Below are positions 1-8,815 of a DNA stretch of 18,029 bases, piece by piece (position 1 is the stretch's first letter; the number at the start of each line of letters is the position of its first letter). The notes below the pieces were generated by a model. The model saw only the letters and a program-made list of their open reading frames with translations, was not told the DNA's origin and did no database searches. Position numbers and translations under genes: made by a program. The stretch comes from JBAZCI01 sp041671025. GTDB taxonomy: Bacteria > Patescibacteriota > Patescibacteriia > UBA10025. The DNA lies in the NCBI GenBank assembly GCA_041671025.1, contig JBAZCI010000028.1, positions 1-18,029 of the forward strand. Direction: 5' to 3'.

Positions 1-32
1 ATTTCACGGAAGCAGGATAGCATCGTATCCGT

Positions 33-1538
33 ATGCTTGATATTGCCGCGAATGTGACAAAACTCGTTGCGGGGTCAGGAGAGCGGGGGTACGTAAACGG
101 TGCACAGTCAGCCGCGGAGTTTAACAATCTGAAGGGCATGTATGTTGATCTTGTCGGGAATGCGCTCTATGTTGCCGATTCCTGGAATGACGTCATTCGA
201 AAAGTCGATATTACAGGCGCGGCTCCGTTTACAGAACCTGCGCCGATAACGCTTGCGGTCACGCCGAAAGACGTAAATCCGACATGGAATACCGGATCGG
301 GGTTGCAAGTGAAAGTTACCGGTAAGAATTTTCGGCACGGGGCGTCGGTCATTTTCGGCAATCTTGCCGCCGAAAAAACATTTGTCATTTCTTCGACCGA
401 ACTTGCCGCAAAGTTGCCGTTGTCAAAAATGTCTTCAGGATCATATGATGTTACGGTAAAAAATTCTGACGGCCAGCAATCCACGCTCGAACGGGGTTTT
501 AATTTGATGCAGAATAATAATATCACCGCGAACGCGTATTTTCCGTATGCGGGGAAAAACACATCGACAATATCAAAGCCCGAAACGATCAACGTCGCAC
601 CGGGTGCGTCTTTCTTCGCTTTTCCTACATCGGTGAAAGGTGGTTTCAATGTAGCTACGGGAAATGTTACGGGAGACAGCAAAGAGGAAATCATTGTCGG
701 TACAGGAGACGGGCTTGCACCTCAGATCCGCGTCGTGACGAATAAGGGCAGTGTTCTCGCAACCTTTTTTGCATATGATAGTACGAGCCGCTCAGGCGTG
801 CGTGTGTATGTATGTGATGTTGATGGCGACAGTATCCAAGATATCGTCGCTGTTCCAGGACGGGGAGCGGTGCCAACAATTCGAGTATTTACCGGGTCGG
901 GTACGCTGAAGTCCAGTTTTAGCGCATTGGACGGCAAGTTTAAAGGCGGGGCATATCTTGCCTGCGGCGATGTGAATGGCGATGGAACAAGCGACATTGT
1001 CGTCGCGGCAGGACGCGGAGGCGGCGCACAGGTAACCGTACATCAGTCAAACGGACAGGTCATTGCAAACTTTTTTGCATATAACAAACTTACATTTCGT
1101 GGCGGCATCAAAGTGGCTACGGCGGACACTGACGGTGACGGCAAAGACGAAATTATTACCGGTCCGGAATTTGGTGCGCCGCACATTCAGACATTTCAAA
1201 TACGTCCAAATCAGATTAAGCAATTAAATCCCGGCTGGTATGCGTTTTCACAAGATTATCGCGGCGGCGTATCTGTCACCGGGGCGGATATTGACGGCGA
1301 CGGGTCAAAGGAAATTATTGTCGGCGTCGGGGAGAATGCTCAGCCGTTGGTGAAAGTGTTGAATAAAAGCGGAACGCTGCTGATGAAGCAGTTTTACGCG
1401 TATGCGACGAATTTTCTCAATGGAGTAAATGTGTCCGGAGGGGATGTGGACGGTGACGGCATTGACGAAGTCATTGTACTACCGCGGAGCGGAGGAGGGG
1501 CGAATGTACGCATTATTGAGGTGGATCAGTTGAAGTAA
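33..1538 (+). CDS. NHL / IPT-TIG / FG-GAP repeat surface protein, 5' end uncertain
   Basis: A probable extracellular beta-propeller protein. Residues 1-60 form an NHL-type repeat (GSGERGYVNG, then LYVADSWNDVIRKVD). Residues about 75-158 look like an IPT/TIG immunoglobulin-like fold (VTPKDVNPTW, VKVTGKNF, YDVTVKNSDG). Residues about 204-497 hold six FG-GAP/VCBS-like repeats of 51-54 residues, each with an acidic calcium-type loop (CDVDGDSIQD, GDVNGDGTSD, ADTDGDGKDE, ADIDGDGSKE, GDVDGDGIDE; the first, NVTGDSKEE, is degenerate) and several with an FFAY strand. No signal peptide is visible. The ATG at 33 is unlikely to be the native start: the same frame reads TEAG-stop-HRIR across a TAG at 18-20, which looks like an interrupted NHL repeat. 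The gene is therefore a 3' portion, truncated or pseudogenised. The domain reading is confident; the ligand and role (adhesion or carbohydrate binding) are unknown. Confidence 0.75.
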   Translation: MLDIAANVTKLVAGSGERGYVNGAQSAAEFNNLKGMYVDLVGNALYVADSWNDVIRKVDITGAAPFTEPAPITLAVTPKDVNPTWNTGSGLQVKVTGKNFRHGASVIFGNLAAEKTFVISSTELAAKLPLSKMSSGSYDVTVKNSDGQQSTLERGFNLMQNNNITANAYFPYAGKNTSTISKPETINVAPGASFFAFPTSVKGGFNVATGNVTGDSKEEIIVGTGDGLAPQIRVVTNKGSVLATFFAYDSTSRSGVRVYVCDVDGDSIQDIVAVPGRGAVPTIRVFTGSGTLKSSFSALDGKFKGGAYLACGDVNGDGTSDIVVAAGRGGGAQVTVHQSNGQVIANFFAYNKLTFRGGIKVATADTDGDGKDEIITGPEFGAPHIQTFQIRPNQIKQLNPGWYAFSQDYRGGVSVTGADIDGDGSKEIIVGVGENAQPLVKVLNKSGTLLMKQFYAYATNFLNGVNVSGGDVDGDGIDEVIVLPRSGGGANVRIIEVDQLK

Positions 1539-1552
1539 TAGACACGTGAAAT

Positions 1553-2962
1553 ATGTCAGAGCGCGAATTCACTTTTTCCCCGGAGGTACAATCGATAGAA
1601 CAACCAAAATCTGCTCGAGAACTTTTGCAGGAAGTCTCTACTAATATTAAAAATTTTGTCGACCATTATCTTGGAAAACCTGATAAGCAGCTACAGGAGT
1701 ATATTAATAAAATGCACAGTTCTGGTAATCTTGGTAGTTCAGCTGGTGAGTATATGCGTTCTTTAATACCCCGTTCACTAAGTAAACCGGATATAAGCTA
1801 TGTTCATGATGACAAACCGGGGATCCTTGAAAATTCCTCAGCCGGGACACTAGAGTTTCTGAAATCTGCTCGCCGACGCCATTTCAAGGGTTCGTATGAA
1901 GAAATCCAGGATAGTCATATTCGTAAGAGAATGGATACATCGCCAAAAACACAATTTGTTGAGTATGCGAATATTCTAAAGCATTGTACAGTTCAACATG
2001 GCATATATCAGTATGCTCAGGAAGGGGGAAGTAATAGTATTAGCGAGATGGTGCAAAACGACCTTTATACCGATTGGAATGATGCTTCAGGAACGGTAGT
2101 TATGACGGATAAAAAAACAGGAATGAAACTCGATTTTAGCAAGTTAATACCATCAGGATATACATTAAGATCCTCTGTATTAAATAAATTTGAGAAACAG
2201 TATGATAAAGAAACAAGAAAAGAAAAAGTCACTTTGTATCCTCAAAGTTTAAAAGAATATTCTGGGAGTAATAGCCAAGAGGGTACTTTTAGGGCTCTGT
2301 TAGGACGAGAAGGAGGATCTGTGGAATACGGTGATCTTGCGAAAAAAGGGGGTATCTTACGGCTACTTCATGAGATTGCTCATGGTTGGCAAGGAAAATA
2401 TTATTCAAAGGTGCATACGCAGTCTAACTTTGAAGATTATTTACAGAGAGCAAGGGCACTTACTCTTGCTTATAATATGTTGATCGGTGAAAGTAATAAC
2501 GGAGATGAGGATGCAAAAGAGGCGAGTAAAATCGTACTTAAAGAATTGCTGGATAGACAAGTACAGTTGCCCTCTAAAATAGAAGATGATGAAAGTCAGG
2601 CAATAAATCCCGATGTAAAGTCAGAAATAGATGAGGATCATATTGTTTTTCAAAATGATGCTCATATTCATGAGCTCATGAAGGAGTACGAATCTTCGGA
2701 GCGAGATGCATGGACGCATGCAATTCGTCTTGTACGTTTTCTGCGTTCACAAGGGATGGATATTGAACCAGAATTACACACCCTTGCTGACTTTCAATCT
2801 GTTATAGATCCTGCGCTTAATTCATATCAATCTTTATTGGAACAGCACGTTACTATTTTAGACCGACCGATTCAATTTTCACGACGACCTTTTAAAAACC
2901 AATCTGAGGATGAGCCTTCACTAGATGGTATTGAAAAGGGGGGTGCGAATGTAAATGTATAA
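1553..2962 (+). CDS. Putative HExxH zinc metalloprotease-like protein, family not recognised
   Basis: A 469-residue protein of no family I can name. The strongest signal is LLHEIAHGW at residues 271-279, a textbook HExxH zinc-binding helix (His273, Glu274, His277) set in a hydrophobic stretch. About 105 residues later ESSERDAW (380-387) begins a helix and could supply a third, glutamate ligand, as in gluzincins; this is inference. The N-terminal 270 residues are charged and helical without recognisable motifs, and the C-terminal tail (about 435-469) is polar and probably disordered. No signal peptide or membrane segment is visible, so it is probably cytoplasmic. It starts 14 nt after the preceding stop with only a weak GTGAAA ahead of the ATG. 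The gene is visibly more AT-rich than its neighbours, which may mean transfer or relaxed constraint. A strong terminator follows the stop. Peptidase activity is not proven. Confidence 0.6.
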   Translation: MSEREFTFSPEVQSIEQPKSARELLQEVSTNIKNFVDHYLGKPDKQLQEYINKMHSSGNLGSSAGEYMRSLIPRSLSKPDISYVHDDKPGILENSSAGTLEFLKSARRRHFKGSYEEIQDSHIRKRMDTSPKTQFVEYANILKHCTVQHGIYQYAQEGGSNSISEMVQNDLYTDWNDASGTVVMTDKKTGMKLDFSKLIPSGYTLRSSVLNKFEKQYDKETRKEKVTLYPQSLKEYSGSNSQEGTFRALLGREGGSVEYGDLAKKGGILRLLHEIAHGWQGKYYSKVHTQSNFEDYLQRARALTLAYNMLIGESNNGDEDAKEASKIVLKELLDRQVQLPSKIEDDESQAINPDVKSEIDEDHIVFQNDAHIHELMKEYESSERDAWTHAIRLVRFLRSQGMDIEPELHTLADFQSVIDPALNSYQSLLEQHVTILDRPIQFSRRPFKNQSEDEPSLDGIEKGGANVNV

Positions 2963-2965
2963 CTA

Positions 2966-2999
2966 AAAAAATCCCGAACGATTATTGTTCGGGGTTTTT
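2966..2999 (+). terminator. Bidirectional intrinsic terminator
   Basis: Seven perfect base pairs (CCCGAAC at 2973-2979, GTTCGGG at 2987-2993) close a 7-nt loop. A T-run follows on the plus strand (2995-2999) and an A-run precedes it (2966-2971), so it can stop both the plus-strand gene ending at 2962 and the convergent minus-strand gene. The stop codon of the minus-strand gene (2982-2984) sits in the loop. Confidence 0.9.
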
Positions 3000-4406
3000 G
3001 ATCCAGTAGACACAATGGCCTTTTGTAGAATCCACTAGTCTTTGCATGAACTGGATTTTTGTTTGAGAAAGGAGCTGTCGTAACGGTACGATCTTGCCGT
3101 GTATGTCACTGTCCACAAAGACGGGCCATTCAAGGCAGGGATTAAATCCTCTTAGGTGGTCAATGTGGTGTATACGAAGCCGACGGTTATTTCTACAGAA
3201 ATTACGAGCTTCGTATGCCGTGGAAAACCTTTTAAAGTCATACTGGTATGGTTCAAAAAGTCCTCCATGAAAATGAGGCAAGAGAGGTTCGACACGTGCG
3301 AGCAGCTGCTCGGCATTCCAGGTAAGGAGATTTTCTTTTGTAATCTTTCCTTGCCAGTAGTACTTGCCTATTGCCTGGGTAAGATCAAAATCGAACGTTC
3401 GTGCGTAGGGATTCAGCAGGAGCTGCTTATGTTCATATGCGCGTGCAAGTAAGAAGGTGTATAGGCGATCTGCATCAAGAAATGCGAATCGTTTCTTATC
3501 CGGGGTGAAACGGATATCTTCCCATACGTCCATAAACAGCGGGTATGTCATACCGTGATCGCGTATGACGCCTTCACGCTGGTATCCTGCGTTGTAGCAG
3601 TCGAGACTCACATAGGACATCTTATCGATAATATCGAGCAGAAGTCCGAACATACCTCGGTTGCGCACCCAAGAGGATGCGTGAACAAGGTTGAATCCGT
3701 ACTCTACTTTCCAGCGCTGAGCAAGACCCGCTCTTTTGAGTACCCAGGCAAAATTCCGTTCTTCATCAAGATTTTTAGGATCTATCCGTTTGACGGAATC
3801 CGAGCCGGCAACAGTTGCGCAATCGTGATATGCAATTGCGATAACAATTGGTCGTCGCTCTTCTTCAGAGAAACCGGCTCGTGCGAGAATTACTTCGGCA
3901 AGCATCGCGCAAATATATGCATGTAGCCAGCGCGTATGCCCAAATGGCGGACAGGCGAAGGCAATACGCTCATCTGGAAGATGTTCAGGCGGCGGAGGGA
4001 CGAGATAACCCAATTGACTGAGCCATCCCTGGCGCCAGAACACGTCTGTATCCAATGCAGGAAACAGCCATCCGTTTTCACGATCCAGATAGAAATTGCT
4101 CGAACTAAACCACAGACGCGTGTTCATGAAACCGATCGTGTCTCCCCATTCGTCTATCACCCACAGATGTTTATTCGCGGGGATAACATATACAGACGGG
4201 TGACGGGCGTCATAAAAATCGGAGAGAGGCGTCATTTTACCGTGCACGAGTCTTCCCATATCAGAGAGTGTGCAGGGGATGATACGACGTTCCATATGAC
4301 GTAGGGTTCGAAAATACACCTGCATGCGCGGGTGATAACCGAATCCCGGAGGAGCTAACACAGGTTGTGTCAGCCCGACAAAGCGTTTACGCTTAGAAGC
4401 TGACAT
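2982..4406 (-). CDS. HD-domain phosphohydrolase-like protein
   Basis: A 474-residue protein with a probable HD-superfamily metal-dependent phosphohydrolase core at residues about 150-270. Candidate metal ligands run in the expected order: His157 in GHTRWLH, the HD pair His194-Asp195 in AYHDCAT, and an acidic helix with Asp258 and Asp261 (LLLDIIDKMSY). HD proteins usually hydrolyse nucleotides or cyclic nucleotides; the substrate here cannot be read from sequence. The flanking regions (1-145 and 275-474) are well conserved-looking globular sequence rich in aromatic residues but not recognised. No signal peptide is seen. The ATG is preceded by AAAGG about 7 nt upstream. It lies downstream of the glycoside hydrolase gene on the same strand with a 144-nt gap, so it is probably a separate unit. 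The last codons run into the shared terminator hairpin. Confidence 0.65.
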   Translation of the reverse strand: MSASKRKRFVGLTQPVLAPPGFGYHPRMQVYFRTLRHMERRIIPCTLSDMGRLVHGKMTPLSDFYDARHPSVYVIPANKHLWVIDEWGDTIGFMNTRLWFSSSNFYLDRENGWLFPALDTDVFWRQGWLSQLGYLVPPPPEHLPDERIAFACPPFGHTRWLHAYICAMLAEVILARAGFSEEERRPIVIAIAYHDCATVAGSDSVKRIDPKNLDEERNFAWVLKRAGLAQRWKVEYGFNLVHASSWVRNRGMFGLLLDIIDKMSYVSLDCYNAGYQREGVIRDHGMTYPLFMDVWEDIRFTPDKKRFAFLDADRLYTFLLARAYEHKQLLLNPYARTFDFDLTQAIGKYYWQGKITKENLLTWNAEQLLARVEPLLPHFHGGLFEPYQYDFKRFSTAYEARNFCRNNRRLRIHHIDHLRGFNPCLEWPVFVDSDIHGKIVPLRQLLSQTKIQFMQRLVDSTKGHCVYWIKNPEQ

Positions 4407-4444
4407 GTGCTAGCCTTTCGTTGAAGTTGTGTTATTAAAGGGCG

Positions 4445-4492
4445 GTCAACCAGCTTGACATACCTTATTTTTACAGTCAACAGCATACCTTA
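4445..4492. repeat. Imperfect direct repeat upstream of the HD gene
   Basis: The plus strand reads GTCAAC, CAG, then CATACCTTA twice: once at 4445-4467, with 6 extra bases before the CATACCTTA part, and again at 4476-4492. The copies lie 40-90 bp upstream of the HD gene start. They could be a paired operator or a chance tandem duplication. No good promoter could be placed relative to them. Confidence 0.4.
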
Positions 4493-4550
4493 AACACCCC
4501 CGTGAATCGTCATGATCAGGGTGGATATCATTTGACTCTCGTGTCGATAC

Positions 4551-6362
4551 TTACTGAATAAACAGCGGACGTGTTTCTAGTCCCAGCATGATTACCTGGC
4601 GCTTTAAACTTTCGAATGAAGTAAGCGTCCGAAAACCGGTGTCGTAGTAGTTCCAAATATTCATGGCTCGCGTAGTAAGGGGTGCGTATGTTGCTGCGAC
4701 TTGGGGTGAATTTTTGGTGTGCCAAAATACCCACGTATTGCGGCCATCTTGTTGGAAGCGGTATGCATATGCCTGGTCAAAGCGTCTGTAGGTAAATCGT
4801 GTAAGCACAATTTCTCCTTTCATGATGGGTGAGTCTGGATTTTTTTCTACAATGATACTATCAAGAGAAACGGGGAAGTTTATTTTTTTGTCATTGTTTC
4901 CTCCCCAGGACACAAAACTATTAGCGGTATCTGTTAATGTCAGTGAGAGGTGCAGCCAGCCATACCCGGTATATCCTGCGTTGCCTTGAAAAATCTCTCC
5001 GGTTGCATCTTTGAAACGGAGTCGGACCGGGTGAATTCCTCCGTCGCTCCATAACCAGAGATCATAACTTTCTGCTTGTGTGCGGGGTGCATTACGAATC
5101 ACGATACGACGATATTGCGCTACGCGGTTAGCGGAAAATGCATATCGGTACGAAATACTTCCGAGACTCCGGAGACTCCTGATTGTGGGTCGGTTTGCTA
5201 CCGTTTCATTCTTGATAAATTTACCATTGTCGAACGCTTCAACAAAAAAACGTGCCGGTGAATTAAATTCATCTATGGGTTTGCTGAAGGCCTCCATGTT
5301 CTCTTTGAGTACAAGTGTCGGGTATGCAGTGGCAAGTTGACGCAATGCCTTTACTGCAGGTTTTTCGCTCCAATCATAATTATACAGGCCAAAAGTTTTA
5401 TCTTCATGATCTTCTGCGGTATCGTCCCGTAGGTTGTACCAGAATATTTTTTCTACCTCGGGATACAGCCGACTCAGTATAAAGCTCCTTTGCAGATAAT
5501 CAGCCTGCTGTGCTTCTGTGACTCCCTGAGACCATGTGGGCCATCCTAATTCAGTTATCCATAGAGGAGCGGGGGTTTGCGGATCATACGCGTGTATCAT
5601 GCTCCGCATGACATACAGATCAGTCACCAGGCTATTTAATCCAAATTGATTCAGTTCGGGTGAATAAATGGTCTTACCGTAGTTTGTACGATAGGGGTGG
5701 ATCGCAACAATATCAAAAAAATCTTTAGCTCCGGCGAGGTATAATCTGCGTAGAAAGTCAGAATCAGCACCGGAAAGGCCGCCCAAAACTACTTGAGCAC
5801 CGGGATGCGCAGAGCGAATGGCGGTCGATGCGGCGTCTAGTATGGATGTATATGAGGCGATTTTATCATTTGCTACTAAAAAAGCGGCATGGTTTTCTTC
5901 GTTCCATACCTCCCAATGCGTAATCTCCGGGTAGCGTGCAACTACGTCGGTTACAAAAGTTTTCCAGGCCTGAATATCCGGCGGGTACTTATCTCGTGAA
6001 GCGGCGGATGAAGGGGCGGTAGATGCCCATTCAGCGCTATAGGCAAGAACGCCCAAAACAGAAATTCCGGCATTTCGATACTGTGCAACCGAACGATCAT
6101 AACCGGCCCAGTCATGAACTCCGCGACTCGGTTCAATGGTATTCCAGTTAAATTCTTCACGAACCCATGATACATGAAGATCGTTCAGCTTTTCTATTAT
6201 GGTAGTTTCCTCGCTTTGATTAAAGCGAATTTCCATGCTGACATTGACTCCAAATATGTTATCTTCAGCGCTTGCATATGTGGAATGTGGCGTGAGTCCA
6301 ATGCTCACGAACGTTATCGCGCAAGCCAGGATGCCGACGTATAAGTGAGTAGTATTTTTCAT
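4551..6362 (-). CDS. Secreted clan GH-A glycoside hydrolase (GH39/GH5-like)
   Basis: A 603-residue exported glycosidase. Residues 1-32 form a signal peptide: a hydrophobic core LYVGILACAITFVSIGL, then TYASA before ED. Residues about 36-350 form a TIM-barrel of the retaining clan GH-A type. WEVWNEEN (150-157) supplies the acid/base Glu155 after Asn154, and LWITELGWPTW (267-277) supplies the nucleophile Glu271; VAIHPYR (219-225) is a typical barrel strand end. The C-terminal 250 residues look beta-rich, with several aromatic strands, and may be a carbohydrate-binding or sandwich domain that I do not recognise. Substrate is unknown; GH39-like barrels act on xylosides, glucuronides or surface polysaccharides. 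It is transcribed away from malQ, so two carbohydrate enzymes share a divergent control region. The start is supported by the signal peptide and an upstream extended -10 box. Confidence 0.8.
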   Translation of the reverse strand: MKNTTHLYVGILACAITFVSIGLTPHSTYASAEDNIFGVNVSMEIRFNQSEETTIIEKLNDLHVSWVREEFNWNTIEPSRGVHDWAGYDRSVAQYRNAGISVLGVLAYSAEWASTAPSSAASRDKYPPDIQAWKTFVTDVVARYPEITHWEVWNEENHAAFLVANDKIASYTSILDAASTAIRSAHPGAQVVLGGLSGADSDFLRRLYLAGAKDFFDIVAIHPYRTNYGKTIYSPELNQFGLNSLVTDLYVMRSMIHAYDPQTPAPLWITELGWPTWSQGVTEAQQADYLQRSFILSRLYPEVEKIFWYNLRDDTAEDHEDKTFGLYNYDWSEKPAVKALRQLATAYPTLVLKENMEAFSKPIDEFNSPARFFVEAFDNGKFIKNETVANRPTIRSLRSLGSISYRYAFSANRVAQYRRIVIRNAPRTQAESYDLWLWSDGGIHPVRLRFKDATGEIFQGNAGYTGYGWLHLSLTLTDTANSFVSWGGNNDKKINFPVSLDSIIVEKNPDSPIMKGEIVLTRFTYRRFDQAYAYRFQQDGRNTWVFWHTKNSPQVAATYAPLTTRAMNIWNYYDTGFRTLTSFESLKRQVIMLGLETRPLFIQ

Positions 6363-6385
6363 TAGTGTAGTTTATGAACAATATC

Positions 6386-6394
6386 AGTATACCA
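6386..6394 (-). promoter_or_regulatory. Extended -10 promoter for the glycoside hydrolase gene
   Basis: The minus strand reads TGGTATACT, an extended -10 (TGnTATAAT type). It predicts a start near 6379 and a 5' UTR of about 17 nt with no Shine-Dalgarno motif. No good -35 is seen, which is tolerable for an extended -10. Confidence 0.5.
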
Positions 6395-6456
6395 TTTGAT
6401 GATGTCTTCGCGAAATCATGACCTTGTACAATAGGTCGATTTGTGATCACTATGCA

Positions 6457-6465
6457 TGGTAGAAT
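6457..6465 (+). promoter_or_regulatory. Extended -10 promoter for malQ, predicts leaderless mRNA
   Basis: TGGTAGAAT is an extended -10 element. Counting 7 nt past the hexamer (6460-6465) places +1 on the A of the malQ ATG at 6472. No Shine-Dalgarno motif fits between, so a leaderless transcript is the simplest reading. Confidence 0.5.
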
Positions 6466-6471
6466 GTACAT

Positions 6472-7953
6472 ATGAAACAACGTACAGCGGGGATATTGCT
6501 ACACCCCACATCATTACCCAGTAAATACGGTATTGGCGATCTCGGGCCCGAAGCGTACCGTTTTGTCGATTTTTTGCATGCCGCGGGACAGAAAATGTGG
6601 CAGGTTCTTCCGCTTACCATCCCGGACAAATACGGTTCACCGTATGCATCGCCGTCAGCATTTGCGGGCAACTGGCTGTTGATTAGCCGGGAGTTTTTAT
6701 ATGAACAAAAATTACTCGACAAGAAGTATATTACACGAACACTGCTGGTGGGCGACGTTCTCTATGGCACCGTAGTCGCCCAAAAAAGGCAGATGCTCGC
6801 GCGGTCGCTTGAAATATTTCTTGAACGGGGAGCGCCAGGTTTACGGGAATCATTTAAGCGGTTCTGCCATCAGGAACAGGCATGGTTGGATGATTTTGCG
6901 CTTTTCATGGCACTCAAAAAACATTTTCACAATCGTTTTTGGCACCGATGGCCAAAGGACATTGCTCAGCGACGTACGCGCGCGTTGACCGCATGGAGAA
7001 AAAAGCTGGCTAAGGAAATAGTATTTCATCAGTATACTCAGTGGATATTTTTTGAGCAGTGGAGTGCATTGAAAAAATATGCGAATACACGGGGAGTCAG
7101 AATTATCGGCGATCTGCCGTTTTTTGTACACGATGACAGTGTGGACGTATGGACACATCCCAACATGTTTATGCTCGATACGCATTTTCGTCCCCGATTT
7201 ATTTCTGGTGTTCCTCCTGACTATTTCAGTGCGCGCGGGCAAATTTGGAATGATCCCCAGTACAACTGGGATGTGATTGTAAAAAGCAATTTTCGCTGGT
7301 GGCTCCAACGTTTTGCCGCCGCCGAACGATTATATGACATTATTCGTCTTGACCACTTCAGAGGGTTTGCAGGCGTGTGGCATATCCGGTACGGAAGTTT
7401 AACCGCGCGAAAAGGGCACTGGGTGTCGGTGCCGGGAAGAAAGCTTTTTGCAAAAGTGCAACGCAGATTTCCGTCACTGAGGTTTATTGCAGAAGATCTC
7501 GGGTATATTACGCGCGACGTGATTGAATTGCGTAAACGGTTTAAATTTCCCGGAACGCGTGTTATGCAGTTTGGTTTTAGCGGCCAGCCGGGCAATCCGC
7601 ATTATGTGAAAATATACGGTCCGAATGTCGTCGCGTATACCGGGACACACGACAATGATACCGCGAGGGGCTGGATACGGGATCCGCGTCATACCCAGGA
7701 AGGCCGCATTGCATTGTCGTATCTCAAAGCGACCAAGAAAAATTTTTCGTGGAAGCTGATTGAATGTGGCCTGCGATCCGGCGCAAATACGTTTATTACA
7801 CCCGTTCAGGATTTGCTAAACCTTGATTCTTCAGCGCGGATGAATATGCCCGCAACAAAAGGGAAGAACTGGCGCTGGCGGATGAATGAGGGGTCGTTAA
7901 CATTCGCCCTGGCTAAACGGCTCAAACACATTACCAAAGCCGCGCGCAGGTGA
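6472..7953 (+). CDS. malQ: 4-alpha-glucanotransferase (amylomaltase, GH77)
   Basis: Transfers alpha-1,4-glucan segments between maltodextrins in the cytoplasm, releasing glucose and building longer glucans; part of glycogen or maltodextrin metabolism. The 493-residue length is normal for the short bacterial form. The N-terminal signature is intact (GILLHPTSLPSKYGIGDLG; then QVLPL and GSPYASPSAFAGN). All three catalytic carboxylates of the family are visible: nucleophile Asp294 in RLDHFRGF, acid/base Glu341 in IAEDLG, and transition-state stabiliser Asp394 in GTHDND. IGDLPFFV (212-219) and GVPPDYFS (246-253), bordering the acceptor region, are also typical. The start is fixed by the family N terminus and by a -10 element 7 nt before the ATG. 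No other maltose or glycogen genes are in the window, so it appears to be monocistronic. It converges on the patatin gene with only 25 nt between the stops and no obvious terminator. Confidence 0.95.
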   Translation: MKQRTAGILLHPTSLPSKYGIGDLGPEAYRFVDFLHAAGQKMWQVLPLTIPDKYGSPYASPSAFAGNWLLISREFLYEQKLLDKKYITRTLLVGDVLYGTVVAQKRQMLARSLEIFLERGAPGLRESFKRFCHQEQAWLDDFALFMALKKHFHNRFWHRWPKDIAQRRTRALTAWRKKLAKEIVFHQYTQWIFFEQWSALKKYANTRGVRIIGDLPFFVHDDSVDVWTHPNMFMLDTHFRPRFISGVPPDYFSARGQIWNDPQYNWDVIVKSNFRWWLQRFAAAERLYDIIRLDHFRGFAGVWHIRYGSLTARKGHWVSVPGRKLFAKVQRRFPSLRFIAEDLGYITRDVIELRKRFKFPGTRVMQFGFSGQPGNPHYVKIYGPNVVAYTGTHDNDTARGWIRDPRHTQEGRIALSYLKATKKNFSWKLIECGLRSGANTFITPVQDLLNLDSSARMNMPATKGKNWRWRMNEGSLTFALAKRLKHITKAARR

Positions 7954-7978
7954 AATGAGGGAAAGAAGAGTATTTCTG

Positions 7979-8815
7979 TTACGCACTGTGCAGATGTTCG
8001 GTGTATTTCTTTGCGTCGGCTATACCCAGGTCAATCGTTGCGTTGAGTCGAGCTTTGTCGGCATCAAGTATAGAATGTATCGGGATTTGAGCAGAGGGGC
8101 GTATGACGGAAATATGGGGATTAGCGAGTGTTGTCATTTCAATATGCTCGATAAGACCCTTTAAATTCCGTAGAGAACGTCCAATGGGTCGAGGGAGCAA
8201 CAATGACATCAGGAGAGATGAAAGAGCGTATCTGCGGCTGACAAAGAACCCGGCGGGCTTGTTGTACACCAGCGTGATATCTTCATATCCGTCTTCAAGA
8301 GCTTTTATGACCGGGACGGGGTCCGTCAGTCCGCCGTCAATAAACAAGTCATTGTGAATACGTACCGGCCCGTGGATAAACGGCATCGCAGCCGATCCGC
8401 GCATCAGTTCAAACAGATTATCGTGAGTCGGTGTTTGATATGCAACTTCACCTGAAGGATACCGGGTGAGTACGTATATCAGTTTGGTGTGTGAATGGAG
8501 GATTCTCTCCACATCAAGATACGATTCTTCGCGCTGAAAGATGTCGATCAAATACGCCAGATCAAGTACCTTACGTTTCTTGAACACATTAAACATGTTG
8601 ACCAGTTTTGTCCCGTCGACACGGTGTCTCCATGTGTGTTCGATAACATCTGCCTGTCCGGCCGCATAGAAGGTAGCCGAAAAAACGCCCACTGACGAAG
8701 CATAGATGGCGTCAAAATACGTCGGTCCCAATGTTCTACATAGTGTCGCGAGAACGCCGGCGTCGTAGGCGCCGCGCAGACCGCCGAGTCCGACGACTAG
8801 AGCTCGTTTAGGCAT
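7979..8815 (-). CDS. Patatin-like phospholipase family protein
   Basis: A 278-residue patatin-fold acyl hydrolase. The start is taken at the ATG at 8813-8815 (MPKRALVVGLGGLRGAYDAG), because the oxyanion-hole glycine motif GLGGLRGAYDAG should lie near the N terminus; the longer open frame to 8932 adds 39 residues unlike the family. The nucleophile elbow reads YASSVG, so Ser41 sits in AxSxG rather than the usual GxSxG. The catalytic-dyad Asp160 is in FIDGGLTDPVPV. GSAAMPF (140-146) is also typical of bacterial RssA-like patatins. It lacks a signal peptide. Its ATG overlaps the end of the NADAR gene by 8 nt, so translation is probably coupled. A phospholipid esterase function is inferred from the family; the altered elbow leaves its activity open. 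Confidence 0.85.
   Translation of the reverse strand: MPKRALVVGLGGLRGAYDAGVLATLCRTLGPTYFDAIYASSVGVFSATFYAAGQADVIEHTWRHRVDGTKLVNMFNVFKKRKVLDLAYLIDIFQREESYLDVERILHSHTKLIYVLTRYPSGEVAYQTPTHDNLFELMRGSAAMPFIHGPVRIHNDLFIDGGLTDPVPVIKALEDGYEDITLVYNKPAGFFVSRRYALSSLLMSLLLPRPIGRSLRNLKGLIEHIEMTTLANPHISVIRPSAQIPIHSILDADKARLNATIDLGIADAKKYTEHLHSA

Noticed and set aside
4493..4540. CACCC/GGGTG hairpin as terminator of the glycoside hydrolase gene
   Set aside because: The stem is only five or six bp with a large loop and just three T after it; too weak to call.
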